Shown here piece after piece: positions 46,388 through 55,040 of a DNA stretch of 64,000 nucleotides. Made by a program: the position numbers and the translations under genes. Source of the stretch: Collimonas fungivorans (GTDB lineage Bacteria > Pseudomonadota > Gammaproteobacteria > Burkholderiales > Burkholderiaceae_D); contig NZ_CP013232.1 of assembly GCF_001584145.1 (NCBI RefSeq), positions 3,472,001 to 3,536,000 on the forward strand, given 5' to 3'. Every line of letters begins with the position of its first letter. The first letter of the stretch is position 1. Under the pieces are notes generated by a model. It ran no database searches. It was given only the letters and a program-made list of their open reading frames with translations, and was not told the DNA's origin.

Positions 46388-48229
46388 ATGGCATACCAGA
46401 CAAACGCAGCCCAACCCGCAGTTCAACCCACCGATACTCCTGTCGCAATGAACACTGCATCGCCAAAAATACTAGACCTGCAGCAGATCTTCACCTGGCT
46501 GCTGAACGACGGCACGGTTGACAAGAACGAGGTGAAAGCCTTTTATACCCAGGCGCAGGGGATTTTCCGCAACGCCCCGATCGCGATCCACCCGCTCAAT
46601 GCGGTAGCCCAGTGCAAGCGCCAATCGGCGCTGCCGCCGCATCGCGCCATCACCCTGGAATGGCTGACCGAATGGCTGGCGCGCCAGGTGCAGATGCCGT
46701 TCTACCGCATCGATCCGCTGAAGATCGATTTCGCCAAGGTGGCCGATGTGATGTCCGCCAGCTATGCCACCCGCTTTAACATCCTGCCGGTCGAACTGAG
46801 CCTGACCGACCTGGTGATCGCCACCGCCGAGCCGTTCCGCACCGAATGGCAGGCCGAAATCGCCAAGATTTCACGCCGCAATATCCGCCTGGTGATCGCC
46901 AATCCGCTCGACATCACGCAATACATCACGCAGTTCTTTACGCTGGCGAAATCGATCAAGAGCGCCCACAAATCGGGCGGCCAGGAACTGGCGCTGCGCA
47001 ACAACTTCGAGCAGCTGGTCGAATTGGGCAAATCGAACAAGCAGGTCGACGCCAACGACCAGCACATCGTCAACATCGTCGACTGGCTGTGGCAGTACGC
47101 GTTCGAACAGCGCGCCTCCGACATCCACATGGAACCCAAGCGCGACTTCAGCGCCATCCGTTTCCGCATCGACGGCGTCTTGCACCAGGTGTACCAGGTG
47201 CCGGCAGTGGTCATGATCGCCATGACCGCGCGCATCAAGCTGCTGGGGCGGATGGACGTCATCGAAAAGCGCCGGCCGCAGGATGGCCGCATCAAGACCC
47301 GCACCGCCGGCGGCCAGGAAATCGAGCTGCGCTTGTCTACGCTGCCGACCGCCTTCGGCGAAAAACTGGTGATGCGGATTTTCGATCCGGAGGTGGTGGT
47401 CAAGACCTTGCCGGAACTAGGCTTTCCGGCCGACGACGCCCTGCGCTGGGACGCGCTGACCAAGCGCCCGCACGGCATCATCCTGGTGACCGGCCCGACC
47501 GGCTCCGGCAAGACCACCACCCTGTACACCACGCTCAAGGCGCTGGCTACCTCGGAAGTCAACGTCTGCTCGGTGGAAGACCCGATCGAAATGGTGGAAG
47601 CCTCGTTCAACCAGATGCAGGTCAACCATGGCATCGACCTCACCTTCGCCGATGGCGTGCGGGCCCTGATGCGGCAGGATCCGGACATCATCATGGTGGG
47701 CGAAATCCGCGACCTGGAAACCGCCGAAATGGCGATCCAGGCCGCCCTCACCGGCCATCTGGTGCTGTCGACCCTGCATACCAACGACGCGCCGTCGGCG
47801 GTGATGCGCCTGCTGGAACTGGGCGTGCCGTACTACCTGCTGGAAACCACCTTGATCGGCATCATGGCGCAACGCCTGGTGCGCACCCTGTGCACCCACT
47901 GCAAGAGCGCCGACGGCCAGGTCGCCGACGATGTCTGGGCCACGCTGGTGGAAAACTGGAACGTGCCCAAGCCGGCCAACCTCTACCATCCGGTCGGCTG
48001 CCCGGAATGCCGTCAGACCGGCTACCGCGGCCGCACCGGCTTGTACGAACTGCTGACCGTGACCCAGCCGTTCTCGAAACTGATCCAGACCGAGACCGAC
48101 ATCCATGCGCTGAAACAGCAAAGCATCCGCGACGGCATGAAACCGCTGCGCCTGGCCGGCGCGCTGAAGGTGCTGGAAGGCGTGACCACGGTGGAAGAAG
48201 TCTTGAAAGTGACCTCGGCGCTGACCTGA
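46388..48229 (+). CDS. GspE/PilB-family secretion or pilus ATPase
   Basis: A type II secretion/type IV pilus assembly ATPase of 613 aa. The N-terminal half includes a GspE N-domain (about 80-190). The ATPase core has Walker A GPTGSGKTTT, Asp box (VEDPIEM), Walker B DIIMVGEIRDLETAEMA and His box HLVLSTLHTND. The zinc-binding end holds CTHC and CPEC. No pilin, GspF or GspD gene is adjacent, so its assembly system must lie elsewhere. A strong terminator follows. Confidence 0.92.
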   Translation: MAYQTNAAQPAVQPTDTPVAMNTASPKILDLQQIFTWLLNDGTVDKNEVKAFYTQAQGIFRNAPIAIHPLNAVAQCKRQSALPPHRAITLEWLTEWLARQVQMPFYRIDPLKIDFAKVADVMSASYATRFNILPVELSLTDLVIATAEPFRTEWQAEIAKISRRNIRLVIANPLDITQYITQFFTLAKSIKSAHKSGGQELALRNNFEQLVELGKSNKQVDANDQHIVNIVDWLWQYAFEQRASDIHMEPKRDFSAIRFRIDGVLHQVYQVPAVVMIAMTARIKLLGRMDVIEKRRPQDGRIKTRTAGGQEIELRLSTLPTAFGEKLVMRIFDPEVVVKTLPELGFPADDALRWDALTKRPHGIILVTGPTGSGKTTTLYTTLKALATSEVNVCSVEDPIEMVEASFNQMQVNHGIDLTFADGVRALMRQDPDIIMVGEIRDLETAEMAIQAALTGHLVLSTLHTNDAPSAVMRLLELGVPYYLLETTLIGIMAQRLVRTLCTHCKSADGQVADDVWATLVENWNVPKPANLYHPVGCPECRQTGYRGRTGLYELLTVTQPFSKLIQTETDIHALKQQSIRDGMKPLRLAGALKVLEGVTTVEEVLKVTSALT

Positions 48230-48261
48230 AACGGCAATCCGCCGGCATCGCTGCAATCGAT

Positions 48262-48297
48262 AAAGGGCTGCCCGTCTGCGCGACGGGCAGCCCTTTT
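48262..48297 (+). terminator. Rho-independent terminator after gspE-like gene
   Basis: A stem of 15 bp (48262-48276 with 48282-48296), 5-nt loop and TTTT run following AAAGGGCTGCCCGTC. Confidence 0.9.
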
Positions 48298-48575
48298 GTC
48301 CGTTTGCCATCGTTCCGGCTGTGCTGCTGCCGAAATTATTAAATCCGGAACTGATTTCCAATAGACAATGATTTAACCTTTGCGTAAGCTAAGGCACGCT
48401 GTTGCCGGCGTCGCTTTCCGGGCTAGTCAATTTGCTTGAAAGCGGCGTCAGCACTGGCTCAGGGAGATGTGTGTATTTTGCAATACAGGGAGTAGTCTGC
48501 AACGAATAGTTTGCAATAAAAAAGACAGGCGGGAAATCCGCTCCGACCATACGCAGTCAAATCCGGATAAAAATA
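48298..48575. other. Intergenic region upstream of the binding-protein gene
   Basis: This 278-nt stretch has no supported gene. TTTGCAATA and CTGCAACGA-like words recur in the last 100 nt and the area is AT-rich, consistent with a promoter region; no riboswitch was recognised. Confidence 0.35.
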
Positions 48576-49682
48576 ATGAAATTGACACAATTTAATTTCG
48601 TCACGGTAGCACTTGTCTTCAGCCTTATCAGTTCCGCCTTCGCACAGGAAGATCCAACCCTGTTCCTGAACCGCGCCAACGCCAGGATCGCCAAGGCGAT
48701 GGCCTTCAAAACCAGCTGGGACGGTCCCACCAGCGGCCCCCGAATCGCAGCGCAAAAAAAATCGATTGTACTGATCGCCTCGAACCTGAAGAACAACAGC
48801 GTCCTGCGCGTCACCAACGGCGTCAAGGAAGCTGCGGCGGTAGCGGGCTGGGACGTGTTCGTGATCGATTGCTGGGGCGTCAACAGCAAACACGCGGAAG
48901 CGTTCAGCCGGGCGCTGGCGCTGAAACCGAACGGCATCGTCCTGGCCGGCATCGACGCCAACGAACAGCCCAAGGAAATGAATGCCGCCAATACCCAGGG
49001 CGTGCCGGTGGTCGGCTGGCACGCCTCTACCAGGATAGGTCCGAGCGACGGCCTGTTTACCAATGTCACCGCCGATCCCAAGGAAGAGGCGACAATCGCG
49101 ACCCTGCTGGGCGTAGTCAACTCCAACGGCAAGGCCGGGGTGGTCGTCTTCACCGACCCCAACAGCCTGTACGCCCAGTCTAAATCGAATGAAGTGGCGG
49201 CGGTGGTCAAGCAGTGCCGCAGCTGCACCCTGCTCAGCGTGGAAGCATTGCCGGCCACTACCACGGCCGACAAGATGCCGGCCCTGCTGACTGCGCTGGC
49301 GCAGCGCTTCGGCAAGAAATGGACGCACATCATCGGCGTCAACGACAACTACCTTGACCTGCTGGCGACGCCGGCCGCGGCGGCGATCATCGCCAGCAAC
49401 AAGATCGAGGCGCTGTCCGCCGGCGAAGGTTCCGAATCGGCCTACCAGCGCATCCGCAGCAAGACGGTCCAGCTCTCCACCGTGCCCGAACCGTTCAGCC
49501 TGCAGGGCTGGCAAATCGTCGACGAACTGAACCGTTCGTTCTCCGGCGAGAAAGCCAGTTCCTACGCCACGCCGGCCTACCTGGTCACGGAGCAGAACAT
49601 TGCATTCCATGGCGGCCAGCAAAATACCTTCGAACCGAATAACGGCTACCGCAACGAATACAAGAAAATCTGGGGGAAATAA
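48576..49682 (+). CDS. Periplasmic sugar-type substrate-binding protein
   Basis: A 368-aa periplasmic binding protein of the type I (ribose/galactose, Peripla_BP_4) fold. The signal peptide ends SSAFA before QEDPTLFL; IVLIASNLKNNSVLRVTNGVKEAA and GIVLAGIDANEQPKEMNAA are typical lobe motifs, with the second lobe around THIIGVNDNYLDLL. There is no adjacent permease or ATPase, so it may serve a distant transporter or a chemoreceptor. Confidence 0.87.
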   Translation: MKLTQFNFVTVALVFSLISSAFAQEDPTLFLNRANARIAKAMAFKTSWDGPTSGPRIAAQKKSIVLIASNLKNNSVLRVTNGVKEAAAVAGWDVFVIDCWGVNSKHAEAFSRALALKPNGIVLAGIDANEQPKEMNAANTQGVPVVGWHASTRIGPSDGLFTNVTADPKEEATIATLLGVVNSNGKAGVVVFTDPNSLYAQSKSNEVAAVVKQCRSCTLLSVEALPATTTADKMPALLTALAQRFGKKWTHIIGVNDNYLDLLATPAAAAIIASNKIEALSAGEGSESAYQRIRSKTVQLSTVPEPFSLQGWQIVDELNRSFSGEKASSYATPAYLVTEQNIAFHGGQQNTFEPNNGYRNEYKKIWGK

Positions 49683-49725
49683 AGCGATTGGCTGGCGCCC
49701 GCGCGATGGAGGTAGAATCGCCAGC

Positions 49726-49881
49726 GTAGTGCTTCGCAAATGATGAAACCACATAAGCACCGCTTTTTTGCGCCATGCGTCGTTGCAAATCCTCGCGATA
49801 GCACCACTATCGCTCCGGTTTGCGCCTAGCCTGGCACAAAAAATCGGCACTTCTGTGGCTCCCCCATTTACGAAGCACTAC
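49726..49881. repeat. 156-nt imperfect inverted repeat (long hairpin)
   Basis: The outer arms GTAGTGCTTCG and CGAAGCACTAC are perfect. Mismatched matching sequence continues inward on both sides (for example CGCTTTTTTGCGCC against GGCACAAAAAATCG) to a central 7-bp stem GCGATAG/CTATCGC with a 5-nt loop. It fills the space between the binding-protein gene and pfp. It resembles the long-hairpin 'toothpick' elements described in Betaproteobacteria. Whether RNA or DNA is the functional form is unknown. Confidence 0.75.
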
Positions 49882-49921
49882 ACTGACAGCTCCGTTCAAC
49901 GATGGCTCAAGGAGGAATCCC

Positions 49922-51151
49922 ATGCACCCCCGAAGAATCCTTATCGCGCAAGGCGGCGGCCCGACCGCCGTCATCAACCAGTCCCTGGCGGGAGTAGTGC
50001 TGGCGGCGCGCGGCGTGTCCGATGTCGACCTGGTGTACGGCGCCCGCAATGGCGTGCGCGGCATCGTCAACGAAGACTTCCTCGACCTGGGCCAGGAAAC
50101 CGGCGCCAACCTGGAGCTGGTGGCGAACACCCCGTCTTCCGCGCTGGGATCGACGCGCGACAAACCCGACCTCAAGTATTGCCAGGAAATCATCCAGGTG
50201 CTGCAGGCGCACCAGATCAATCACTTCTTCTACATAGGCGGCAACGACTCCTCCGATACCCTGCGCATCCTCAGCCTGGAAGCGGAAAAACTGGCCTTTC
50301 CCCTGCGCTGCATCCATATACCGAAGACCATCGACAACGACCTGGTCAGCAACGATCACACGCCGGGTTTCCCGTCGGCCGCGCGCTTCGTGGCGCAGGC
50401 CTTCGCCGGCGCCAACCTGGATAACGCCGCCCTGCCCGGCGTCTATGTCGGTGTAGTGATGGGCCGGCATGCAGGTTTCCTGACAGCGGCGTCAGCGCTG
50501 GGCCGGAAATTTGCCGATGACGGGCCGCACCTGATCTACCTGCCGGAACGGGTCTTTGTGCTGGAAAATTTCCTGGCCGATGTGAAGCAGGCTTACCAGC
50601 GTTTCGGCCGCTGCGTGATCGCCGTCTCGGAAGGCATACACGACGCATCCGGCACGCCTATCGCCAGCCTGCTGGCGAAGACGGTGGAGCGCGACGACCA
50701 TGGCAACGTGCAGCTGTCCGGCAACGGCGCCCTGGCTGACCTGCTGTGCGAAGAGATCAAGTCGAAGCTGAACATCAAGCGCGTGCGCGGCGACACCTTC
50801 GGTTACCTGCAGCGCTCCTTCATGGGTTGCGTCTCGGACGTGGACCAGCGCGAAGCGCGCGAAGTCGGCGAAAAAGCGCTGGAATTTGCAATCCACGACA
50901 AGCGCAACGGCACAGTCGCCATCAAGCGCAGCGGTGCTTATTCGATCAACTACGCGGTCAACTATGAATTGCTGGACCTGGATGTGGTGGCAGGCAAGAC
51001 CCGGGTCATGGAAGACGAGCTGATCGCCGCCAGCGGCACCGACGTCACCGATGCCTTCCGGCTTTACCTGCAGCCGCTGCTGGGCTCGGGCATGCCGGAC
51101 GGTTTCCGGCTGCGCTCGCCTGCCGTCGCAAAAATACGGAACGCCGGCTGA
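49922..51151 (+). CDS. Pyrophosphate-dependent 6-phosphofructokinase type enzyme
   Basis: A 409-aa phosphofructokinase of the PPi-type clade. The N-terminal GGGPTAVINQSLAG, GGNDSSDT, PKTIDNDL and VVMGRHAGFLTAASAL motifs are those of PPi-linked PFKs, which reversibly phosphorylate fructose 6-phosphate. AAGGAGG 8 nt upstream supports ATG 49922. It is convergent with the class I aldolase gene, and the two catalyse consecutive steps of glycolysis or gluconeogenesis. Confidence 0.88.
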   Translation: MHPRRILIAQGGGPTAVINQSLAGVVLAARGVSDVDLVYGARNGVRGIVNEDFLDLGQETGANLELVANTPSSALGSTRDKPDLKYCQEIIQVLQAHQINHFFYIGGNDSSDTLRILSLEAEKLAFPLRCIHIPKTIDNDLVSNDHTPGFPSAARFVAQAFAGANLDNAALPGVYVGVVMGRHAGFLTAASALGRKFADDGPHLIYLPERVFVLENFLADVKQAYQRFGRCVIAVSEGIHDASGTPIASLLAKTVERDDHGNVQLSGNGALADLLCEEIKSKLNIKRVRGDTFGYLQRSFMGCVSDVDQREAREVGEKALEFAIHDKRNGTVAIKRSGAYSINYAVNYELLDLDVVAGKTRVMEDELIAASGTDVTDAFRLYLQPLLGSGMPDGFRLRSPAVAKIRNAG

Positions 51152-51154
51152 TCC

Positions 51155-51178
51155 GCATCCCGCGATGACGCGGGATGC
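51155..51178. other. Perfect 10-bp hairpin between convergent genes
   Basis: GCATCCCGCG-ATGA-CGCGGGATGC lies between pfp and the aldolase stop codons. It lacks a T-tract on either strand, so it may terminate weakly or protect 3' ends. Confidence 0.5.
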
Positions 51179-51183
51179 CTATC

Positions 51184-52209
51184 TTATGCAGGCGCTTTTT
51201 CCATCGCACTATCGTACTGCCCGGCATGCGCCAGGCCGTTCAGCCGGCAGCGATTGAAGAAGGTTTTTTGCGCTTCGGCGACATTCTGTTCCTGCCCCTT
51301 CCATGTCGTCAGCACCGGCGCCTGCAGCGCCCGGCCGTACGAGAAGCTGACCGGCCAAGGATGCGCGCCCAGCTTGTTCATTGCATCCAGATGCGCGGTC
51401 GCGTCTTGCGCGCTTTGGCCGCCGGACAGGAACACGATGCCGGGAACCGATGCCGGCACATAACGCGTCAGGCAACGCATGGTGGCTTCGGCAACTTGTT
51501 GCACGCCGGCTTGCTGCGGGCACTTCATGCCGGCAATTACCATGTTCGGCTTGAGCAGCATGCCCTCGAACACGACGCGCTGGTTATCCAGCTCGGCAAA
51601 CACGATTTCCAGCACCTTTGACGTCACCGCTTCGCAGCGCGCGATGTCGTGCGAGCCGTCCATCAGCACTTCCGGCTCGACGATAGGCACGATCCCGGCC
51701 TCCTGGCACAGCGCGGCATAACGCGCCAGGGCGTGGGCGTTTGCCTGGATCGCGGAGCTTGTCGGAATGCCCTGCTCGCTGATCTCGATCACGCCGCGCC
51801 ACTTGGCGAACCTGGCTCCCAGCTGCTGGTACTCCTGCAGCCGCTCGCGCAAGCCGTCCAGCCCCTCGGTGATTTTCTCGCCCGCATGCAGGGCCAGCGG
51901 CTTGGCGCCGCTATCGACCTTGATGCCGGGGATGATGCCGCGCCGCGTCAGCAGCTCGGCAAAAGGCGTGCCGTCCGTTGCATTCTGGCGCAGTGTTTCG
52001 TCGTACAGGATGACGCCGCCGAGATAAGGTTCGACACCTTCGGTGGAAAACAGGATTTCACGATAACGGCGGCGGTTTTCTTCGCTGCACTCGAGTTTGA
52101 TGACATCAAACCGTTTCTTGATGGTCGGCCCGCTTTCATCCGCCGCCAATATGCCCTTCTGCCCTGCCACGATGGCGCCGGCCACCGACTTCAGCTCGTC
52201 GATATTCAT
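51184..52209 (-). CDS. Class I fructose-bisphosphate aldolase
   Basis: Schiff-base aldolase of 341 aa that cleaves fructose 1,6-bisphosphate. Family motifs are VAGQKGILAADESGPTIKKR, GIKVDSGAKPLALHAGE, PIVEPEVLMDGSHD and the lysine region EGMLLKPNMVIAGMK. The C-terminus has PGIVFLSGGQSAQDATAHL. ATG 52209 is chosen since the upstream continuation has no homology. It is convergent with pfp. Confidence 0.92.
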   Translation of the reverse strand: MNIDELKSVAGAIVAGQKGILAADESGPTIKKRFDVIKLECSEENRRRYREILFSTEGVEPYLGGVILYDETLRQNATDGTPFAELLTRRGIIPGIKVDSGAKPLALHAGEKITEGLDGLRERLQEYQQLGARFAKWRGVIEISEQGIPTSSAIQANAHALARYAALCQEAGIVPIVEPEVLMDGSHDIARCEAVTSKVLEIVFAELDNQRVVFEGMLLKPNMVIAGMKCPQQAGVQQVAEATMRCLTRYVPASVPGIVFLSGGQSAQDATAHLDAMNKLGAHPWPVSFSYGRALQAPVLTTWKGQEQNVAEAQKTFFNRCRLNGLAHAGQYDSAMEKAPA

Positions 52210-52412
52210 TGCTGGTTGCTCCCAGTGATGACTGCAGACTGCAAAAAGCCCTGCTGGACATGCTGCCACGAATGCATCGGCGAGGCAACCGCTTGCCGTA
52301 CCGTGCGTGCCTCCTATGTTGGCTATCGAACTGACTGCGGCCAGTGCAGCGTGGGATTGTGTCCAGCAGCCTTCAACACATGACAAATCTTTTTTACCTA
52401 GGAGACACGGTT

Positions 52413-52838
52413 ATGAAACGTACAGCATCGGCAATCTGGAACGGCGGCCTCAAGGATGGCAAAGGCAATATCTCGACCCAAAGCGGAGTACTGGCCAAGG
52501 CCCAATATGGCTTCAACACACGTTTCGAGGACGGCCCCGGCACCAATCCGGAAGAATTGATCGCAGCCGCGCATGCCGGCTGTTTCAGCATGGCCCTTGC
52601 GGCCCAGCTGGGCGAAGCCGGCATGACCGCGGAAAGCATCAAGACCAGCGCCGCGGTAACGCTGGAGAAAATTGACGGCGGCTTCTCGATTACCGCGGTG
52701 CACCTGGACCTGGTCGCCAGGATTCCCGGCGCAACCCAGGCCAGTTTCGAGGCGGTGGCGGACAAGGCCAAGACAGGCTGCCCGGTGTCGAAGCTGCTCA
52801 ACGCCAAGATTACCCTGGATGCAAAACTGGAAACCTGA
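52413..52838 (+). CDS. OsmC-family peroxiredoxin
   Basis: A 141-aa organic hydroperoxide reductase of the OsmC/Ohr family. The two reactive cysteines are in AAHAGCFSMALAAQL and TGCPVSKLL. ATG 52413 has GGAG about 9 nt upstream; the longer frame starting at 52344 lacks support. An osmotically regulated role is inferred from the family and from the OsmB-like gene 110 nt downstream. Confidence 0.92.
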   Translation: MKRTASAIWNGGLKDGKGNISTQSGVLAKAQYGFNTRFEDGPGTNPEELIAAAHAGCFSMALAAQLGEAGMTAESIKTSAAVTLEKIDGGFSITAVHLDLVARIPGATQASFEAVADKAKTGCPVSKLLNAKITLDAKLET

Positions 52839-52948
52839 ATATAGGTCTAGGTGCGCCACCGTACCGACCATGGCCGGTTTTACAGCTACTGTTGACTTCA
52901 AGGCTAGGGCATTTCCCTACGCCTGAGTATTGATAAAGAGGTGTCCTT

Positions 52949-53164
52949 ATGAAAACCATGCAAAAACTTACTGCCACAGCAATCACTGTTGTCATGTTGC
53001 TTGGCCTCGGCGCATGCGACGGCATGTCGCGTCGCGGACAGAATACGGCGATCGGCGCAGGTGTAGGCGCAGTCGGCGGTGCGGTATTGACCAACGGCAG
53101 CGCACTCGGCACAGTGGGCGGCGCCGCAGTCGGCGGCGTCATCGGCCACGAAGTCGGGAAATAA
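52949..53164 (+). CDS. Glycine-zipper lipoprotein (OsmB-like)
   Basis: Small outer-membrane lipoprotein of 71 aa. The lipobox is LGLGAC, followed by glycine-zipper segments (NTAIGAGVGAVGGAVL and GTVGGAAVGGVIGHEVG). It lies 110 nt after OsmC and may be part of the same stress response. Confidence 0.85.
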   Translation: MKTMQKLTATAITVVMLLGLGACDGMSRRGQNTAIGAGVGAVGGAVLTNGSALGTVGGAAVGGVIGHEVGK

Positions 53165-53197
53165 GGAATTGGGGCCAGCAGGCAGTCATGCTGGCCT

Positions 53198-53890
53198 TCA
53201 GCATAACCACGCTGCATAAGCTTGCTGTTCGGCGGCATAGCAGCCGCATGCCGCGGCTTCCAGTCCAGGCCTGTCGAGTACCTTGAGGTTGCCGCGCCGG
53301 TATTCTATCAAGCCGCTGCGTTGCAAGGCGCTGGCGGCGGCGGTGATGCCTTCGCGGCGCACGCCGAGCATGGCGGCCAGGAATTCGTGGGTGACGCGGA
53401 AACTGTCGGAATGCGCCCGGTCCTGGCTCATCAGGAGCCAGCGCGCCAGGCGCGGACCAATCAGGTGAAAACGCAGGCAGGCAGCCGAAGTCGCCATTTG
53501 CGCCATACGCACATACAGATAGTGGTGCATGGCGCGCAGCAAAGCCGGGCTATGCGCCAGCTCGCCGCGAAAATCATTGACGCCGACACGTCGTGCGGCG
53601 CCCGGGCTCTGTACCACGGCATGCACGGGCGCTGTCGCCACACCCAGCGCCATCTGCACCCCCAGCATGCCCTCCCGCCCTACCATGCCAACTTCCACTC
53701 CCGGGCTGCCCTCAATCCGGGCTACCAGCGAAATCGACGCTTCGGTAGGGAAATACACATGGCGGATAGCGTTGCCAGGCTCGCACAACACCTCACCCAG
53801 TTCCAGCTCGACCGGCTCACTGACAGACAGCAGGTGCAGGCGATCCTTGCGCGGAAGCAGCTCGATCAGATGGTTCTCGACGATGCCCAA
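53198..53890 (-). CDS. Crp/Fnr-family transcriptional regulator (paralogue 1)
   Basis: A regulator of 230 aa when started at TTG 53890, which has GGAGA about 6 nt upstream; the open frame upstream to 54064 lacks family sequence, so the start is uncertain. It has an N-terminal sensor fold (PVELELGEVLCEPGNAIRHVYFP and VGMVGREGMLGVQMALG) and a C-terminal HTH (RVTHEFLAAMLGVRREGITAAASALQRSG). It resembles the gene just upstream at 54076, and the two probably arose by duplication. Confidence 0.8.
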   Translation of the reverse strand: MGIVENHLIELLPRKDRLHLLSVSEPVELELGEVLCEPGNAIRHVYFPTEASISLVARIEGSPGVEVGMVGREGMLGVQMALGVATAPVHAVVQSPGAARRVGVNDFRGELAHSPALLRAMHHYLYVRMAQMATSAACLRFHLIGPRLARWLLMSQDRAHSDSFRVTHEFLAAMLGVRREGITAAASALQRSGLIEYRRGNLKVLDRPGLEAAACGCYAAEQQAYAAWLC

Positions 53891-54075
53891 ACTGGTTCTC
53901 CGGTATATTGCCGGCCCGTCAGCTGAACGAGCCGAGATGAAGATCGCGTTATTGGCGAATACGATGTCGGGGTAGTAACAGCAGTTTGCGGCAAGCAGTT
54001 GCGGCTGACCGTCTGCTACCGCACATAAGGAAGATTGAATTGAGGCGCCGGGCCGGCGCGGCAAGCTGAGTTACA

Positions 54076-54795
54076 TCAGATCGCCAGTTTGTCAGGAAGC
54101 AAACGGTCGCATTCTTTCTTGACCACCGCATAACATTCGCAAGTGCGCTTCTCCAGGCCCGGCCGGTCCAGCACCGTGATGTGCCCGCGCACATAGCGAA
54201 TCAGCCCCGCCGCCTGCAGACTGCCGGCCGCTTCCGTGACGCCTTCGCGCCGCACGCCAAGCATGTTGGCGATCAGTTCCTGCGTCATCACCAGGTCGTT
54301 GCCCTGCAGCCGGTCCAGGCTCAGCAGCAGCCAGCGGCACAGCTGCTGGTCCAGCGTATGGTGGCGGTTGCATACCGCCGTCTGCGACATCTGGGTGATC
54401 AGCGCCTGGGTGTACCGCAACAGCAGGTGCAGCACCGGGCCGGCGCGGTTGAACTCGTCTTTCATCGAGCGCGCCCTTAAGCGGTAACCTTGGCCGGCGC
54501 TTTGCACCACCGCCCTGCTGGGTGTGGATTCGCCGCCCATGAACAGGGAAACGCCGACGATGCCCTCGTTGCCAACTACCGCGATCTCGGCTGAGGCGCC
54601 GTTTTCCAGCAGGTACAACAGCGAAACAATGGAAGTGGTGGGGAAATATACATAGTTCAGCGTGCTGCCCGATTCATACAGCACCTGGCCGAGCGGCATC
54701 TCGATCGCTTCCAGTTGCGGCAGCCAGCGCTGCCATTCGGCGTCCGGAAGCGCGGCCAGCAGGTGATTCTTCTTGGGGTCTGGAGGCTTGTCCAT
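54076..54795 (-). CDS. Crp/Fnr-family transcriptional regulator (paralogue 2)
   Basis: A 239-aa Crp/Fnr-type regulator. N-terminal sensor fold: LYESGSTLNYVYFPTTSIVSLLY and VVGNEGIVGVSLFMGGE. HTH: LVMTQELIANMLGVRREGVTEAAGSLQAAG. ATG 54795 is chosen because the upstream open part has no homology. It shares the LGVRREG HTH core with the gene downstream. Effector unknown; neither cAMP-site residues nor an Fe-S cysteine cluster is obvious. Confidence 0.87.
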   Translation of the reverse strand: MDKPPDPKKNHLLAALPDAEWQRWLPQLEAIEMPLGQVLYESGSTLNYVYFPTTSIVSLLYLLENGASAEIAVVGNEGIVGVSLFMGGESTPSRAVVQSAGQGYRLRARSMKDEFNRAGPVLHLLLRYTQALITQMSQTAVCNRHHTLDQQLCRWLLLSLDRLQGNDLVMTQELIANMLGVRREGVTEAAGSLQAAGLIRYVRGHITVLDRPGLEKRTCECYAVVKKECDRLLPDKLAI

Positions 54796-55040
54796 AATAA
54801 AACTCCAAAAGCGGATTTGACGTCTGGAAACGCTGCCGGAAACGCTTTTTTCCGGGCTTTGAGTATAGTCGCCAAATTTATCCGTGTGTTCGCTAGTGTA
54901 CAGAGCGGGCGTGCCGCCGACACCTGAAACAACGCCAATTACCATGGGAACCTGGATTTTTATCCAAAAAACAAGCTCTCATGTTAAATTTCCGTACCGC
55001 AATTCGCGGCAGCTCAAAATCTTCGGAAACAGGGAAATAC

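Noticed and set aside
51155..51178. 10-bp hairpin as a Rho-independent terminator
   Set aside because: No T-tract on either strand; listed only as a hairpin.
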